From DAOUKH01 sp964291475 (lineage in GTDB: Bacteria; Chloroflexota; Dehalococcoidia; SHYB01), in the NCBI GenBank assembly GCA_964291475.2, contig OZ220086.1, positions 1 to 64,000 on the forward strand: DNA of 64,000 nucleotides, given 5' to 3'. Of the stretch, positions 1-9,050 are shown piece after piece (position 1 is the stretch's first letter; each line of letters opens with the position of its first letter). Made by a program: the position numbers and the translations under genes. The notes beneath the pieces are model-generated. The model saw nothing but the letters and a program-made list of their open reading frames with translations, was not told where the DNA came from and did not search any database.

Positions 1-1329
1 GCGAGGGAGCGCGGCGGTTGGCGTCGCCGCAAGTGCGACGCCAGCAGGTCGAGTGTCACGTCGTGGCTGCCGATGACGACAACGGTGTTCTCGACCTCGG
101 CCAAGGGCCGCCGCAGGTGGACGGTGATCGCGTCACCGGCGTCGACGCCCTCCGAGAAGCGAGGAATCAGCGCCAGTCCATCGGCGCGCACCAACGACAT
201 AATCACCCCGGCCCCGCGCTGCAGCGGCGCGGCGATGAGCTTGCCCCCGACCCGGCCTAGCTTCACCCGCAGCCACTCGTCCTCACCCATCGGCGAGAGC
301 ACCTTGCGGCTCATGACGGCCTCGACCTCCTGCGGCGGCGCGCTCTCCCGGCCCAGCATCCGGTCCAGCAAGGGCTTCAGGAACAGCTCCGAGGTCACCA
401 CCGCGGAGGCGGGGTAGCCGGGAATGCCCAGCACGGGCGTCCCGTCGACCACACCGAGGACGACGGGATGTCCCGGCCGTACGGCGACTCCATGCACCAG
501 CAGCTCGCCGAGGTCGCGGACGACGGAGGCGGTGTAGTCCTCCGTCCCCGCCGAGGAGCCGGCATTTACTACCACGACGTCGCAGTCGCGGGCCGCCGAG
601 GCGACGGCGTCGGCGATCAGCGCCGGGTCGTCGGCGACGATGGACCTGCGGTCGGGCTCGCCGCCCCACTCGGTCACCTGCGCCGCCAGCATCAAAGAGT
701 TGTACTCAACGATGTCGCCCTTGGCCGGGGCAGCAGTCGGCGGGACGAGCTCGCTGCCGGTGGGAATGATGGCTACCCGCGGCTTCCGCCGCACCGGTAT
801 CGAGGTTGCCCCCGCCGCCGCGGCCGCCCCGATGTCCTCGGGTCGGATCGTGTGGTTCTCCGGCAGCACCAGCTCCGTCGCGACGATGTCCTCGCCCATG
901 GGCCGGACGTGCTGCCAGGGAGCGGCGGGGGCCATGATCTCGATCCCGCCGTCCGCCTCGTGGATGACCTCGCGCATGATCACCGCGTCGAAGCCGTCCG
1001 GCATGGGGTCGCCGGTATCGACCCAGACCGCCTGCGATTCCAGCCGCAGCCGGATGGGCGCGGTCTCGGTGGCGCGGGCGGTGTCGGCGGAGCGGACGGC
1101 GGCCCCGTCCATGGCCGCGGCGTGGTAGTGCGGCGACGAGCGCCGCGCCCAGACCGCCTCCGCCGTCACCCGTCCCAGCGCCTCGTCGAGCGACACCGGC
1201 TTCCGCCTCGAGCGCGCCGATGCCGGCCACCTCGAGCCGCCCGAAGAAGCGGCGATACGCCTCCTCGATGGGCACATCCTCGAGGTAGTACTCCCGCCGC
1301 CGCCCGTGATGGTGGTGCTCCCGCTCCAT
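1..1329 (-). CDS. moeA: Molybdopterin molybdotransferase MoeA fused to PBP-like domain (3' end off window, one frameshift)
   Basis: MoeA inserts molybdate into adenylylated molybdopterin. Translated on the minus strand, the N-terminus (about 43 residues, ending GIGALEAE) continues after a one-base shift near 1199-1201 into PVSLDEALGRVTAEAV, the usual MoeA start region. The catalytic part then runs open to the window edge. Visible motifs are HYHAAAMDG, NAGSSAGTEDYT (the pterin-binding loop) and GIPGYPASA. After the MoeA C-terminal barrel the frame reads VIGSHDVTLDLL, the typical beginning of the periplasmic-binding-protein-like domain of the MoeA-PBP fusion; the rest lies beyond base 1. An extra G after the GAA codon explains the shift and may be a sequencing error. 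A TAGAAT box ends six bases before the ATG, suggesting a leaderless mRNA. A second, simpler moeA lies at 4379-5617. Confidence 0.85.
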
Positions 1330-1335
1330 GACGCC

Positions 1336-1341
1336 ATTCTA
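1336..1341 (-). promoter_or_regulatory. -10 box of moeA, leaderless arrangement
   Basis: TAGAAT on the minus strand ends six bases before the ATG of the first moeA. The second moeA has the same box at the same distance within a nearly identical 16-base context, which suggests both are transcribed from, or just before, the start codon. Confidence 0.4.
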
Positions 1342-1371
1342 GCGCCGGGGACGGCCCAGGGCCGAACGCGC

Positions 1372-1377
1372 TATAAT
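1372..1377 (+). promoter_or_regulatory. Putative -10 box (TATAAT) of the thiolase gene
   Basis: A consensus TATAAT lies 67 bases before the GTG start in the gap between the divergent moeA and thiolase genes. No good -35 hexamer is visible at the usual distance. Confidence 0.35.
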
Positions 1378-1444
1378 CCGCCGCGACCTTCTCCGAAACC
1401 GTCGCCCTCCTGGGCGGCTGGAGCGTCCGAAAGCGGGGTGCGGC

Positions 1445-2617
1445 GTGAGTCTCAAGAACAAGACCGCGATTACCGGCATCGGTCAGACCGAATACTCGAA
1501 GGGCCTCGGCCGGCCCGAGCTCAGCACCGCCGTCGAAGCCTCCCGCAAGGCCATCGAGGACGCCGGCCTGACCCCCAAGGACATCGACGGCATCGTCCGC
1601 TTCGACATGGAGGCCACCACCGAGGAGGCCCTGCACTCCGTCGTCGGGACCAACGACCTCACCTTCTTCGCCGAGACCGGCTACGGCGGCGGCGGCGGCG
1701 CGGCGACGATCGCCCTCGCGGCCCAGGCCGTCGCCACCGGCCAGGCGAACCACGTCCTCTGCTTCCGCTCGCGGAACCGCGGCAAGCTCTCCGCGAGCAG
1801 CGCCCAGGCTGGCAGACCCTGGGAGAAGCAGTCGATGCTCGTCGGCGGTCACCAGCAGTACCACATCCCCTTTGGGATGGTCTCGCCGGTGCAACAGGTG
1901 GCGATGCTCACCCGCCGCCACATGCACGAGTTCGGCACCAAGGCCGAGCACCTCGGCGCCATCGCCGTCACCCAGCGCGACAACGCCACCCGCAACCCCG
2001 CCGCCGTCATGCGCCAGCCCATCACCATCGAGGACTACCTGAACGCCCGCTGGATCGCCGAGCCGATGCGCCTCTTCGACTGCTGCCTGGAGACCGACGG
2101 CGCGGCGGCGCTCGTCGTCTCCTCCGCCGAGTGGGCCCGCAACTGCCCCAACCCGCCCGCCTACCTCCTCGCCGTCTCCCAGGGCATGGCCTATATGACC
2201 ACCGGCATGACCAACTACTACAAGGACGACGACTTCTTCCGCACCGACTCCTCCGTCGCCGCCAAAGCCCTCTACGAGCGCGCCGGCGTCGACGCCAAGG
2301 ACATCGACGTCGCCCAGCTCTACGACGCCTTCAGCACCGTCGTGCTCCTGTTGCTGGAAGACTACTTCTGCGGTCGCGGCAACGGCGGCCCCTACGCCGC
2401 CTCCGGCGCCATCGGCTTCCCCGACGGCGAGATTCCCATCAACACCAGCGGCGCGGGCCTCTCCGAGGTCTACCTCCACGGCTTCAACCTCATGGTCGAA
2501 GCCGTCAAGCAGATCCGCGGCACCTCCACCTCCCAGGTCAAGGACGTCGAGCTCTCCCTCTACACCTCGGCCGCCCCCGTCCCCTCCAGCGCCTTCCTCC
2601 TCAGCAAGAACCCGTAG
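1445..2617 (+). CDS. Thiolase-fold protein of the lipid-transfer/SCP-x thiolase family (Ltp2-like, no nucleophilic Cys)
   Basis: 390-residue thiolase-superfamily protein starting at GTG. It opens with the family pattern KTAITGIGQTEYSK and ends with the C-terminal thiolase half (DVAQLYDAFS, INTSGAGLSE). Where true thiolases carry the acyl-accepting cysteine (around residue 80), it reads TGYGGGGGAA, so classical thiolysis looks unlikely. Relatives of this type include steroid side-chain retro-aldolases that work with a DUF35 partner. No DUF35 gene is adjacent here; the only one in the window is at 50368-50781 beside a second such thiolase. A TATAAT box lies at 1372-1377. Substrate is unknown; a role in acyl-CoA chain shortening is inferred. 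Confidence 0.8.
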   Translation: MSLKNKTAITGIGQTEYSKGLGRPELSTAVEASRKAIEDAGLTPKDIDGIVRFDMEATTEEALHSVVGTNDLTFFAETGYGGGGGAATIALAAQAVATGQANHVLCFRSRNRGKLSASSAQAGRPWEKQSMLVGGHQQYHIPFGMVSPVQQVAMLTRRHMHEFGTKAEHLGAIAVTQRDNATRNPAAVMRQPITIEDYLNARWIAEPMRLFDCCLETDGAAALVVSSAEWARNCPNPPAYLLAVSQGMAYMTTGMTNYYKDDDFFRTDSSVAAKALYERAGVDAKDIDVAQLYDAFSTVVLLLLEDYFCGRGNGGPYAASGAIGFPDGEIPINTSGAGLSEVYLHGFNLMVEAVKQIRGTSTSQVKDVELSLYTSAAPVPSSAFLLSKNP

Positions 2618-2689
2618 GGGCGATTCACGAATCGCTCTCCGCCTTTCAAGGGGCGCCCCTCAAGCCTCCCACCCCCTGGGAGAGACTGA

Positions 2690-2850
2690 GGGCGGGCCGG
2701 GTGGGGCGCGGTGGTCTGGCCTCTTCTCCCCGCGAGAGACCTTTGCGTACCCTTGGACCGAGGTGGGGGAGCAGCGCCCTGCGGGCGCTCGCATGCCTAA
2801 CGGCGCGCGCCCTCTCTCAAATCTCCCCCAGAGGGGGAGAGGCCGGAGGG
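2690..2850 (+). repeat. Three-hairpin intergenic repeat, copy A
   Basis: The core (about 2768-2845) holds three short palindromes in a row: a GCGCCC-type stem, a GCGCGCC-type stem and a CTCCCCC/GGGGGAG stem, joined by the constant linker CCCTCTCTCAAATCT. The same string occurs near 5657, 9001/10350 (split by an IS) and 13367. Just after the thiolase stop there is also a GCGATT/AATCGC palindrome (about 2619-2634) that recurs near 8957. Confidence 0.8.
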
Positions 2851-2861
2851 GGCGGGCGACC

Positions 2862-2962
2862 TCACCGCCGCTCGTAGACGGACACGCGGTTGGTGCTCGA
2901 GGCCGTGAACGGACTGCCTTGCCAGTCGCTCGTTCGAGACCGCAGCCTCAGGCCGGCGAGCC
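2862..2962 (-). pseudogene. Duplicated 3' fragment of the methyltransferase gene at 5748
   Basis: The minus strand encodes about 33 codons ending in TSDWQGSPFTASSTN and VSVYERR followed by TGA. This is nearly identical to the last 33 codons of the methyltransferase at 5748-6491. Similarity covers the adjoining hairpin repeat on one side and stops abruptly near 2962 on the other. There is no start codon and no upstream part of the gene. It is best read as a truncated duplicate moved together with the repeat. Confidence 0.75.
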
Positions 2963-3109
2963 ATCCTGTTCGACGCACTCACGGCGAATTTTGCGGCACT
3001 GCTGGTAAGGGAACAGCCGGGCACAGATCAAGAAGCCACCGAACTAGTTGAAGAGATCAAGGTTTTATGGAGGGAACTCGCGGAACAACGTGGGGAGACG
3101 GCGGGTTGA
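2960..3109 (+). pseudogene. Remnant 3' end of an unidentified gene
   Basis: Beyond the duplicated fragment, one plus-strand frame reads as a plausible protein C-terminus for about 48 residues (ILFDALTANFAALLVREQ, then an acidic helix ELVEEIKVLWRELAEQ) ending in TGA. It has no start codon and begins exactly where the duplicated methyltransferase piece ends. Base composition is less GC-rich than its neighbours. It could be the tail of a gene cut off by insertion of the repeat block, or a chance open frame. The product is not recognised. Confidence 0.35.
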
Positions 3110-3124
3110 GTGCGACGGTTGCAC

Positions 3125-4297
3125 TTAGCGCTCGCACACTATCCCGTCGCCATCACCGTCGCGGGCGCTGGGCACTACTTCCGCGGGGAAGCCTCGACCA
3201 TCGCCGCTGCTTCCTCTTTGGCGGGGGACGCCGGCGTCCTCCGCTTCGTCGCAGGAGTCGTACACCGCCGGGCTGTCAGGAGTTGGGCTTGGCTCGAGCG
3301 TGGCCGTCGGCGTCGGCACAGACGTTGGCGTCGGCTTTGGCGTTGACGTGAGGGGAGCAGGGGCTTGCCCGTCGCAGGCGGCTGTCATTTCCATGAGCGC
3401 ATCCCATTCTTCCTGGGTGGCGGAGAGGTCCCAATCGGCCTTGATGGTGATCCAGTCTGTCGCATATTGACACCAGTAGTCTTCGTCAGGTGGGCGCCAC
3501 TCTTCAGGTCCCCTGTCCGCCTTCGAGCGGTTCGCGGACGCTGACACCGCGATCAGATGATTAGGATGGGTGAGGTCGTTGGCGAAGGCCCGGCGCCTGT
3601 CCGCGTCCCATTCCCATGCTCCGGATCGGAACGCGTTGGCGAGCGGGACCATGTGGTCAATGTCGAGCCTTCGCGCTACTGTCAACGTGTCACCTGTGTA
3701 AGGGTCGAGCCATTCGCCCATTAGGACGCTGCACTGGCGTTCGTCGGTGAAGGTGACCTCGATCCGTGACTCTTCGAGTAAGACCTCCTGTCTGGTGTCC
3801 TGGCAGTCGCGGTCTTCATCCACCCAATGGCGCCAGTCGTCCCGGTCGTAATCGGGCAGTTCGCTTGGAACCTCGCGAATCGTGAGCCGTGGCAGACCGG
3901 TGGGGGCAGTCGCCGTCGGTGGAGGCGCAAGGGTCGTCGTGGGAGTAGGCGCAGACGTTGCCGTGGGCGGAGGTGCAGACGTTACCGTGGGCGGAGGCAC
4001 AGGGGTCGCCGTGGGCGGAGCCGCAGAGGTCGCCGTGGGCGGAGCCGCAGGGGTCGCCGTGGGCGGAGCCGCAGGGGTCGCCATGGGCGGAGCCGCAGGG
4101 GTCGCCGTGGGCGGAGGTGCAAGGGTCGCCGTGGGCGGAGGTGCAAGGGTCGCCGTGGACGGGGGCGCGGAGGTCTCCGTGGGTGACGTGGTCGGCTCGG
4201 CGGCGCTGCAAGCCGCAGCGAACACTAACGCGGCGAACAGCCCCAACATCCCGGCCCAGAGCTTCCTGTATTGGCGTGCCTTCAACAACTGCATCAC
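3125..4297 (-). CDS. Lipoprotein HNH nuclease (DUF1524/GmrSD C-terminal type) with Excalibur domain
   Basis: 390 residues. The N-terminus is a lipoprotein signal peptide with lipobox ALVFAAAC. A Pro/Ala/Thr stalk of 8-residue repeats follows (about 35-135). The next domain (about 150-310) is a DUF1524-type HNH nuclease: DIDHMVPLANAF carries the metal-binding DH pair and HLIAVSASANRSKADRGPEEW the second half, with YWCQYATDW after it. A second Pro/Thr linker leads to a C-terminal Excalibur module (DGDGDGIVCER, a calcium-binding loop). The family architecture indicates an extracellular, membrane-anchored nuclease, probably for DNA scavenging rather than restriction, because no restriction or immunity partner is adjacent. 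It sits between the two moeA genes. Confidence 0.85.
   Translation of the reverse strand: MMQLLKARQYRKLWAGMLGLFAALVFAAACSAAEPTTSPTETSAPPSTATLAPPPTATLAPPPTATPAAPPMATPAAPPTATPAAPPTATSAAPPTATPVPPPTVTSAPPPTATSAPTPTTTLAPPPTATAPTGLPRLTIREVPSELPDYDRDDWRHWVDEDRDCQDTRQEVLLEESRIEVTFTDERQCSVLMGEWLDPYTGDTLTVARRLDIDHMVPLANAFRSGAWEWDADRRRAFANDLTHPNHLIAVSASANRSKADRGPEEWRPPDEDYWCQYATDWITIKADWDLSATQEEWDALMEMTAACDGQAPAPLTSTPKPTPTSVPTPTATLEPSPTPDSPAVYDSCDEAEDAGVPRQRGSSGDGRGFPAEVVPSARDGDGDGIVCER
3907..4170 (-). repeat. 24-bp tandem repeat encoding the stalk of the HNH lipoprotein
   Basis: About eleven imperfect 24-bp units, core GTCGCCGTGGGCGGAGCCGC on the plus strand, each encoding a TATPAAPP-like octapeptide on the minus strand. 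The unit length is a multiple of three, so unit gain or loss would lengthen or shorten the stalk without a frameshift. Confidence 0.85.
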
Positions 4298-4378
4298 CTA
4301 AACCCTCTCCGTGACACAGCTACACATTATGCCAGCCCGCTAGTGTTCTCCCTACGGACGAGTTGCTCCGCCGCTCCC

Positions 4379-5617
<1,239 letters not shown>

Positions 5618-5623
5618 GGCGCC

Positions 5624-5629
5624 ATTCTA
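5624..5629 (-). promoter_or_regulatory. -10 box of moeA, leaderless arrangement
   Basis: TAGAAT on the minus strand ends six bases before the ATG (context GCGCTAGAATGGCGCCATG), matching the arrangement at the first moeA. Confidence 0.4.
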
Positions 5630-5655
5630 GCGCGGCCTTCGCCGCCCCTAAATAG

Positions 5656-5740
5656 AGCAGCGCCCTGCGGGCGCTCGCGCGCCTGACGGCGCGCGCCCTC
5701 TCTCAAATCTCCCACAGAGGGGGAGAGGCCGGAGGGGCCG
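5656..5740 (+). repeat. Three-hairpin intergenic repeat, copy B
   Basis: Same order of three palindromes and the same CCCTCTCTCAAATCT linker as copy A; the last stem reads CTCCCAC/GGGGGAG with one mismatch. It lies between moeA and the 3' end of the methyltransferase gene, and the shared block with copy A continues into that gene. Confidence 0.8.
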
Positions 5741-5747
5741 GGCGACC

Positions 5748-6491
5748 TCACCGCCGCTCGTAGACGGACACGTGGTTGGTGCTCGAGGCCGTGAATGGGC
5801 TGCCCTGCCAGTCGCTCGTACGTGCCCGCAGCGTCAGGCCGGCCAGCCTCCCCATCAGGTCCAGCTCCGACGGCCAGGCGTAGCGGAGCTTGACGGGGTA
5901 GAGGCGGACCTCGTCCTCCGTGAAGTACACGTGGGAGGAAGTCACCATCTGTGTGACCGGATCGTGGCGCGATACGTCGATAGAGACCGTGCCGGTACTC
6001 ACAACGTCCGCGCGGATGCTCTGGCCGCCCACGAATCTGCCCACGTCGGGCACGAAGGCCTCGATGACGAAGAAGCCGCCGTCGTTCAGATGGCGGGCGA
6101 CGTTCATGAAGCACCTGACCTGGTCTTCCTGCGTCAGCGGCGCGAAGAAGGTGTTGAAGACCACGTAGATCAGGGAGTAGCGGTCCTTCAAGTCGAATTC
6201 CACGAAGTCGCCCATCGTGACGGGGATTGCCTCGCCGCCGGGCTTCTCCCGCAGCTTTTCGACCATGGCCTCGGAGGAGTCGATGCCGTGGACCTCAACC
6301 CCGCGCGCCGCCAGCGGAAGCGCGATCCGGCCCGTGCCGATTCCAAGTTCCAGGGCCGGCCCGCTGCCCGCCAGCCCGGCCAGCATGTCCACCATAGAGG
6401 CAAGTTGCTCTGGACTGTTTAGGTTTGCGTACATCTCGTCGTAGACCTCGGCGATGCGGTCTCCGTACGTCGATTCCTCAAACTCCTTCAT
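5748..6491 (-). CDS. Class I SAM-dependent methyltransferase
   Basis: 247 residues from the ATG, which has a GGAAGG ribosome site; a TTG eight codons upstream is possible but less likely. The Rossmann-type SAM site is clear: ALELGIGTGRIALPLAARG (motif I), VHGIDSSEAMVEKL with the acidic residue that binds ribose, then a VTMGDFVEFDL strand and YVVFNTFFAPL. The C-terminal region has family beta strands ending VSVYERR. It belongs to the Methyltransf_25/11-like group; the substrate cannot be told from sequence. A decayed copy of its last 33 codons lies at 2862-2962. Confidence 0.8.
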   Translation of the reverse strand: MKEFEESTYGDRIAEVYDEMYANLNSPEQLASMVDMLAGLAGSGPALELGIGTGRIALPLAARGVEVHGIDSSEAMVEKLREKPGGEAIPVTMGDFVEFDLKDRYSLIYVVFNTFFAPLTQEDQVRCFMNVARHLNDGGFFVIEAFVPDVGRFVGGQSIRADVVSTGTVSIDVSRHDPVTQMVTSSHVYFTEDEVRLYPVKLRYAWPSELDLMGRLAGLTLRARTSDWQGSPFTASSTNHVSVYERR

Positions 6492-6525
6492 GTGATCCGT
6501 GTCCTTCCCGTGCAATCGTAGGTGC

Positions 6526-7551
6526 CTAATACGCCCGCGCTCGGTCGACCACGTTCCGCAGCGGCTCGCCGGCGAGGTAGCGCCCGAGGTTCTCGACGAA
6601 CAGGTCGACGACCGCCGCGTCGTAGCCCGGGAACAGGCCGGCGATGTGGGCGGTGACCAGCGCGTTGTCCACCTCCCACCACGGACTGTCGGGCGGCGGC
6701 GGTTCGCTCTGCAGCACGTCGAGGGCGGCCCCCGCGATGCGCCGCTCCGCCAGCGCCGCCAGCAGCGCCACCTCGTCCACGACCTCGCCGCGCGCCGGGT
6801 TGATGAAGTACGCCGTCGATTTCATCAGACCGAGCTCGCGGGCGCCGATCATCCCCCGCGTCTCCGGCGTCGAGGGCACGGCCAGCACGACGAAGTCCGA
6901 TTCGCGCAGCACGCGGTCAAGTTCAGATAGCGGCAGCACCTCGACGCCGCCGTCGGCGTCGGCCGGGTTGCGCTTGACTGCCAGCACGCGCATCCCGAAA
7001 GCGTCGGCGAGGCGCGCCGTCGCCCGTCCGATCTCCCCGAACCCGACGATCCCCATCGTCGCGCCGCGGAGCTGCGGCAGCTCGAAGCGGTCCCATGCCC
7101 GCGCCCGCTGGCCCCGCACCATGCGCCCCACCTGCTTCGCCAGGGTCAAGGCCTGCGTCATCACCCACTCGGCGACGGGACGGGCGTTGACCCCCGCCGC
7201 GCTGGTGATGACGACGTTCGGGTCGTGCCACACGTCGAGGTCGCGTGCGAACTCGGTGCCCGCCATGGGGAGTTGGACCCAGCGGAGGTTGGGCGCGCGG
7301 CGCCCCACGTCGGAAGGGAGCCGGCGGGCCGCCAGCACCACCTCCGCCTCCGCCAGTATCGCGTCGAGCGAGCGCCCGGCGCTCCGGTCGGGCGCGGGCT
7401 GCTGCATGGGCCGCAGCGCCGACGGCAACTCCTCCAGCAGCTTCGCCGCCGCGTCGGCCACGCGCACCCGCGCATCGGCCCGCTCGATACGCGCTATCAG
7501 GTCGTCCGCAAGGCTGGTGGCGACGACGACGTTCACAGACTCCCCGGACAT
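6526..7551 (-). CDS. D-2-hydroxyacid dehydrogenase
   Basis: 341 residues, NAD(P)-dependent, expected to interconvert 2-hydroxy and 2-keto acids. The N-terminal half is the substrate-binding flavodoxin-like lobe. The dinucleotide fold follows: ATMGIVGFGEIGRATARLA, then LAVPSTPETRGMIG and INPARGEVVDEVALLAAL, with the catalytic Arg and Glu in conserved places and a His in LVTAHIAGLFPGY. The ATG at 7551 is preferred because a CATAAT box ends six bases before it; a longer frame upstream lacks support. It is transcribed away from the CoA-transferase at 7656. The substrate is unknown. Confidence 0.85.
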   Translation of the reverse strand: MSGESVNVVVATSLADDLIARIERADARVRVADAAAKLLEELPSALRPMQQPAPDRSAGRSLDAILAEAEVVLAARRLPSDVGRRAPNLRWVQLPMAGTEFARDLDVWHDPNVVITSAAGVNARPVAEWVMTQALTLAKQVGRMVRGQRARAWDRFELPQLRGATMGIVGFGEIGRATARLADAFGMRVLAVKRNPADADGGVEVLPLSELDRVLRESDFVVLAVPSTPETRGMIGARELGLMKSTAYFINPARGEVVDEVALLAALAERRIAGAALDVLQSEPPPPDSPWWEVDNALVTAHIAGLFPGYDAAVVDLFVENLGRYLAGEPLRNVVDRARAY

Positions 7552-7557
7552 ATCCGC

Positions 7558-7563
7558 ATTATG
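7558..7563 (-). promoter_or_regulatory. -10 box of the D-2-hydroxyacid dehydrogenase gene
   Basis: CATAAT on the minus strand ends six bases before the ATG, the same leaderless spacing seen at both moeA genes. Confidence 0.35.
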
Positions 7564-7602
7564 CGCCGTGCCCCGCGTCCGGCGTAACCCAGCCCCCGCT
7601 CC

Positions 7603-7631
7603 TTGACACCCATCGCCCCGTCGCCAAGAAT
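7603..7631 (+). promoter_or_regulatory. Promoter of the CoA-transferase gene
   Basis: TTGACA (7603-7608), a 17-base spacer and AAGAAT (7626-7631), followed 25 bases later by the ATG with a GGAGGA ribosome site. Confidence 0.5.
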
Positions 7632-7655
7632 CCGGCCCACGCCGGAGGACCTTCG

Positions 7656-8939
7656 ATGACCGACCGCCCCGACGAGCCGGGCCGCCCCGGCTCATCGCTC
7701 GCTCCCTACCGCGTCCTCGACCTCACCGAGGGCGGCGTCAACTGGGCGGGCCGCCTGCTCAGCGACATGGGCGCCGACGTCATCCGGGTCGAGCCGCCCG
7801 GCGGCAGCCCCACCCGGAAGCGCGGCCCCTTCTACCAGGACGAGCCGCACCCCGAGCGCAGCCTCTACTGGACGGCCTACAACCTCAACAAGCGCGGCGT
7901 GACGCTCGACCTGGAATGTTCCGAAGGGCAGGACCTCTTCACCCGCCTCGCCGCCACGGCCGACTTCATCCTCGAATCGTCCATGCCGGGCACGATGCGC
8001 GACCTCGGCCTCGGCTACGACCGGATCAGCGCCATCAACCCGGGGATCATCTACACCTCGATCTCGCCCTTCGGCCAGTCCGGGCCCTACGCCCGGTACA
8101 AGACCACCGACATGGTGCTGTGGGCCATGGGCGGCGCGCTCTACGTCTGCGGCGACGCCGACCGTCCCCCGGCGCGGGTCTCCGTCCCGCAGGCGGAGCA
8201 CCAGGGCGGGGCGCAGGGCGCGGCCGGCTCGATGATCGCCCTCTTCGCCCGCCACGCCACCGGCGAAGGCCAGCACGTCGACGTCTCGATCCAGGCCGCG
8301 GTGATCCGCGTCCTGATGAACGCCGCGGCCAATTCGATCCTCATGGGCGTCAACATCGAGCGCGGCGGCGGCACCAAGCGGTTCCCGGACTTCACCGTCC
8401 GCGACGTCTTCCCCACGCTCGACGGCTACGTCGTCGGCACCGTGTCGGGCGGCAACGTCGCCTGGCGGTCGACCGAGTCCCTCATCCGTTGGATGGACGC
8501 CGAAGGGAAGGCGTCGGACTTCCTGAAGTCGCGGGACTGGCGAAACATGGACTACTTCAAGATCATGACCGTCGGCGGCGAGTTGGCCCGCGAGTTCGAG
8601 CGCTGTCAGGACGAGGTCGCCGCCTTCTTCGCCACCAAGACGAAGGGAGAAATCTACGCCCGCGCCGTGAGCGACAAGCTCCTGCTCGCCCCCGTGAACA
8701 ACATGCAGGACCTGCTGGAGAACGAGCACCTCGCCTTCCGCGAGTTCTGGCAGGAGGTCCACCAGCCCGGCATGGACGCGACCTTCGCCGTCCCCGGCCC
8801 CTACATAAAGATGAGCGAGACGCCCATCGAATACCTCCGGGCCGCGCCCCTTATCGGCGAACACAACGCCGAAGTCTTCGCCGAAATCGGCCTCACCGAA
8901 GACGACCTGGAACGCCTCCGCGACGCCGGTGTCGTCTAA
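7656..8939 (+). CDS. CaiB/BaiF (type III) CoA-transferase family protein
   Basis: 427 residues. The start is set by GGAGGA eight bases before the ATG; the open frame upstream is not coding. Family signatures are YRVLDLTEGGVNWAGRLLSD, MGADVIRVEPPGG, NLNKRGVTLDLE, TSISPFGQSGPYA and GEGQHVDVSIQAAV. In the region where the catalytic aspartate normally stands it reads VPQAEHQGGAQGAAG, without an obvious Asp. The 44513 protein is similar there (LDQAYNHGGAYGAAA). It may need an active partner subunit. Such enzymes move CoA between carboxylic acids; donor and acceptor are unknown. Confidence 0.85.
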   Translation: MTDRPDEPGRPGSSLAPYRVLDLTEGGVNWAGRLLSDMGADVIRVEPPGGSPTRKRGPFYQDEPHPERSLYWTAYNLNKRGVTLDLECSEGQDLFTRLAATADFILESSMPGTMRDLGLGYDRISAINPGIIYTSISPFGQSGPYARYKTTDMVLWAMGGALYVCGDADRPPARVSVPQAEHQGGAQGAAGSMIALFARHATGEGQHVDVSIQAAVIRVLMNAAANSILMGVNIERGGGTKRFPDFTVRDVFPTLDGYVVGTVSGGNVAWRSTESLIRWMDAEGKASDFLKSRDWRNMDYFKIMTVGGELAREFERCQDEVAAFFATKTKGEIYARAVSDKLLLAPVNNMQDLLENEHLAFREFWQEVHQPGMDATFAVPGPYIKMSETPIEYLRAAPLIGEHNAEVFAEIGLTEDDLERLRDAGVV

Positions 8940-8997
8940 CCCCGCCCAACCATGTCGGGGCGATTCGCGAATCGCCCGTTGCGTAACCCTGAACCGA

Positions 8998-9050
8998 GTG
9001 GGGGAGCAGCGCCCCGCGGGCGCTCGCGCGCCTGGTGGCGCGCGCCCTCT
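8998..9050 (+). repeat. Three-hairpin intergenic repeat, copy C, left part (interrupted by IS481)
   Basis: The first two palindromes of the repeat are present up to GCGCGCCCTCT; the sequence then switches to the IS end. The remainder (CCCTCTCTCAAATCTCCCC and the last stem) resumes at 10350. A GCGATT/AATCGC palindrome precedes it near 8957. Confidence 0.8.

Noticed and set aside
3907..4170. Regular 24-bp repeats as a CRISPR array
   Set aside because: The units are directly adjacent with no spacers and are in frame with the Pro/Ala/Thr stalk of the nuclease; no cas genes are present.
3125..4297. GmrSD-type restriction system
   Set aside because: The nuclease has a lipoprotein signal and no GmrS/DUF262 partner, so it is not a cytoplasmic restriction enzyme.
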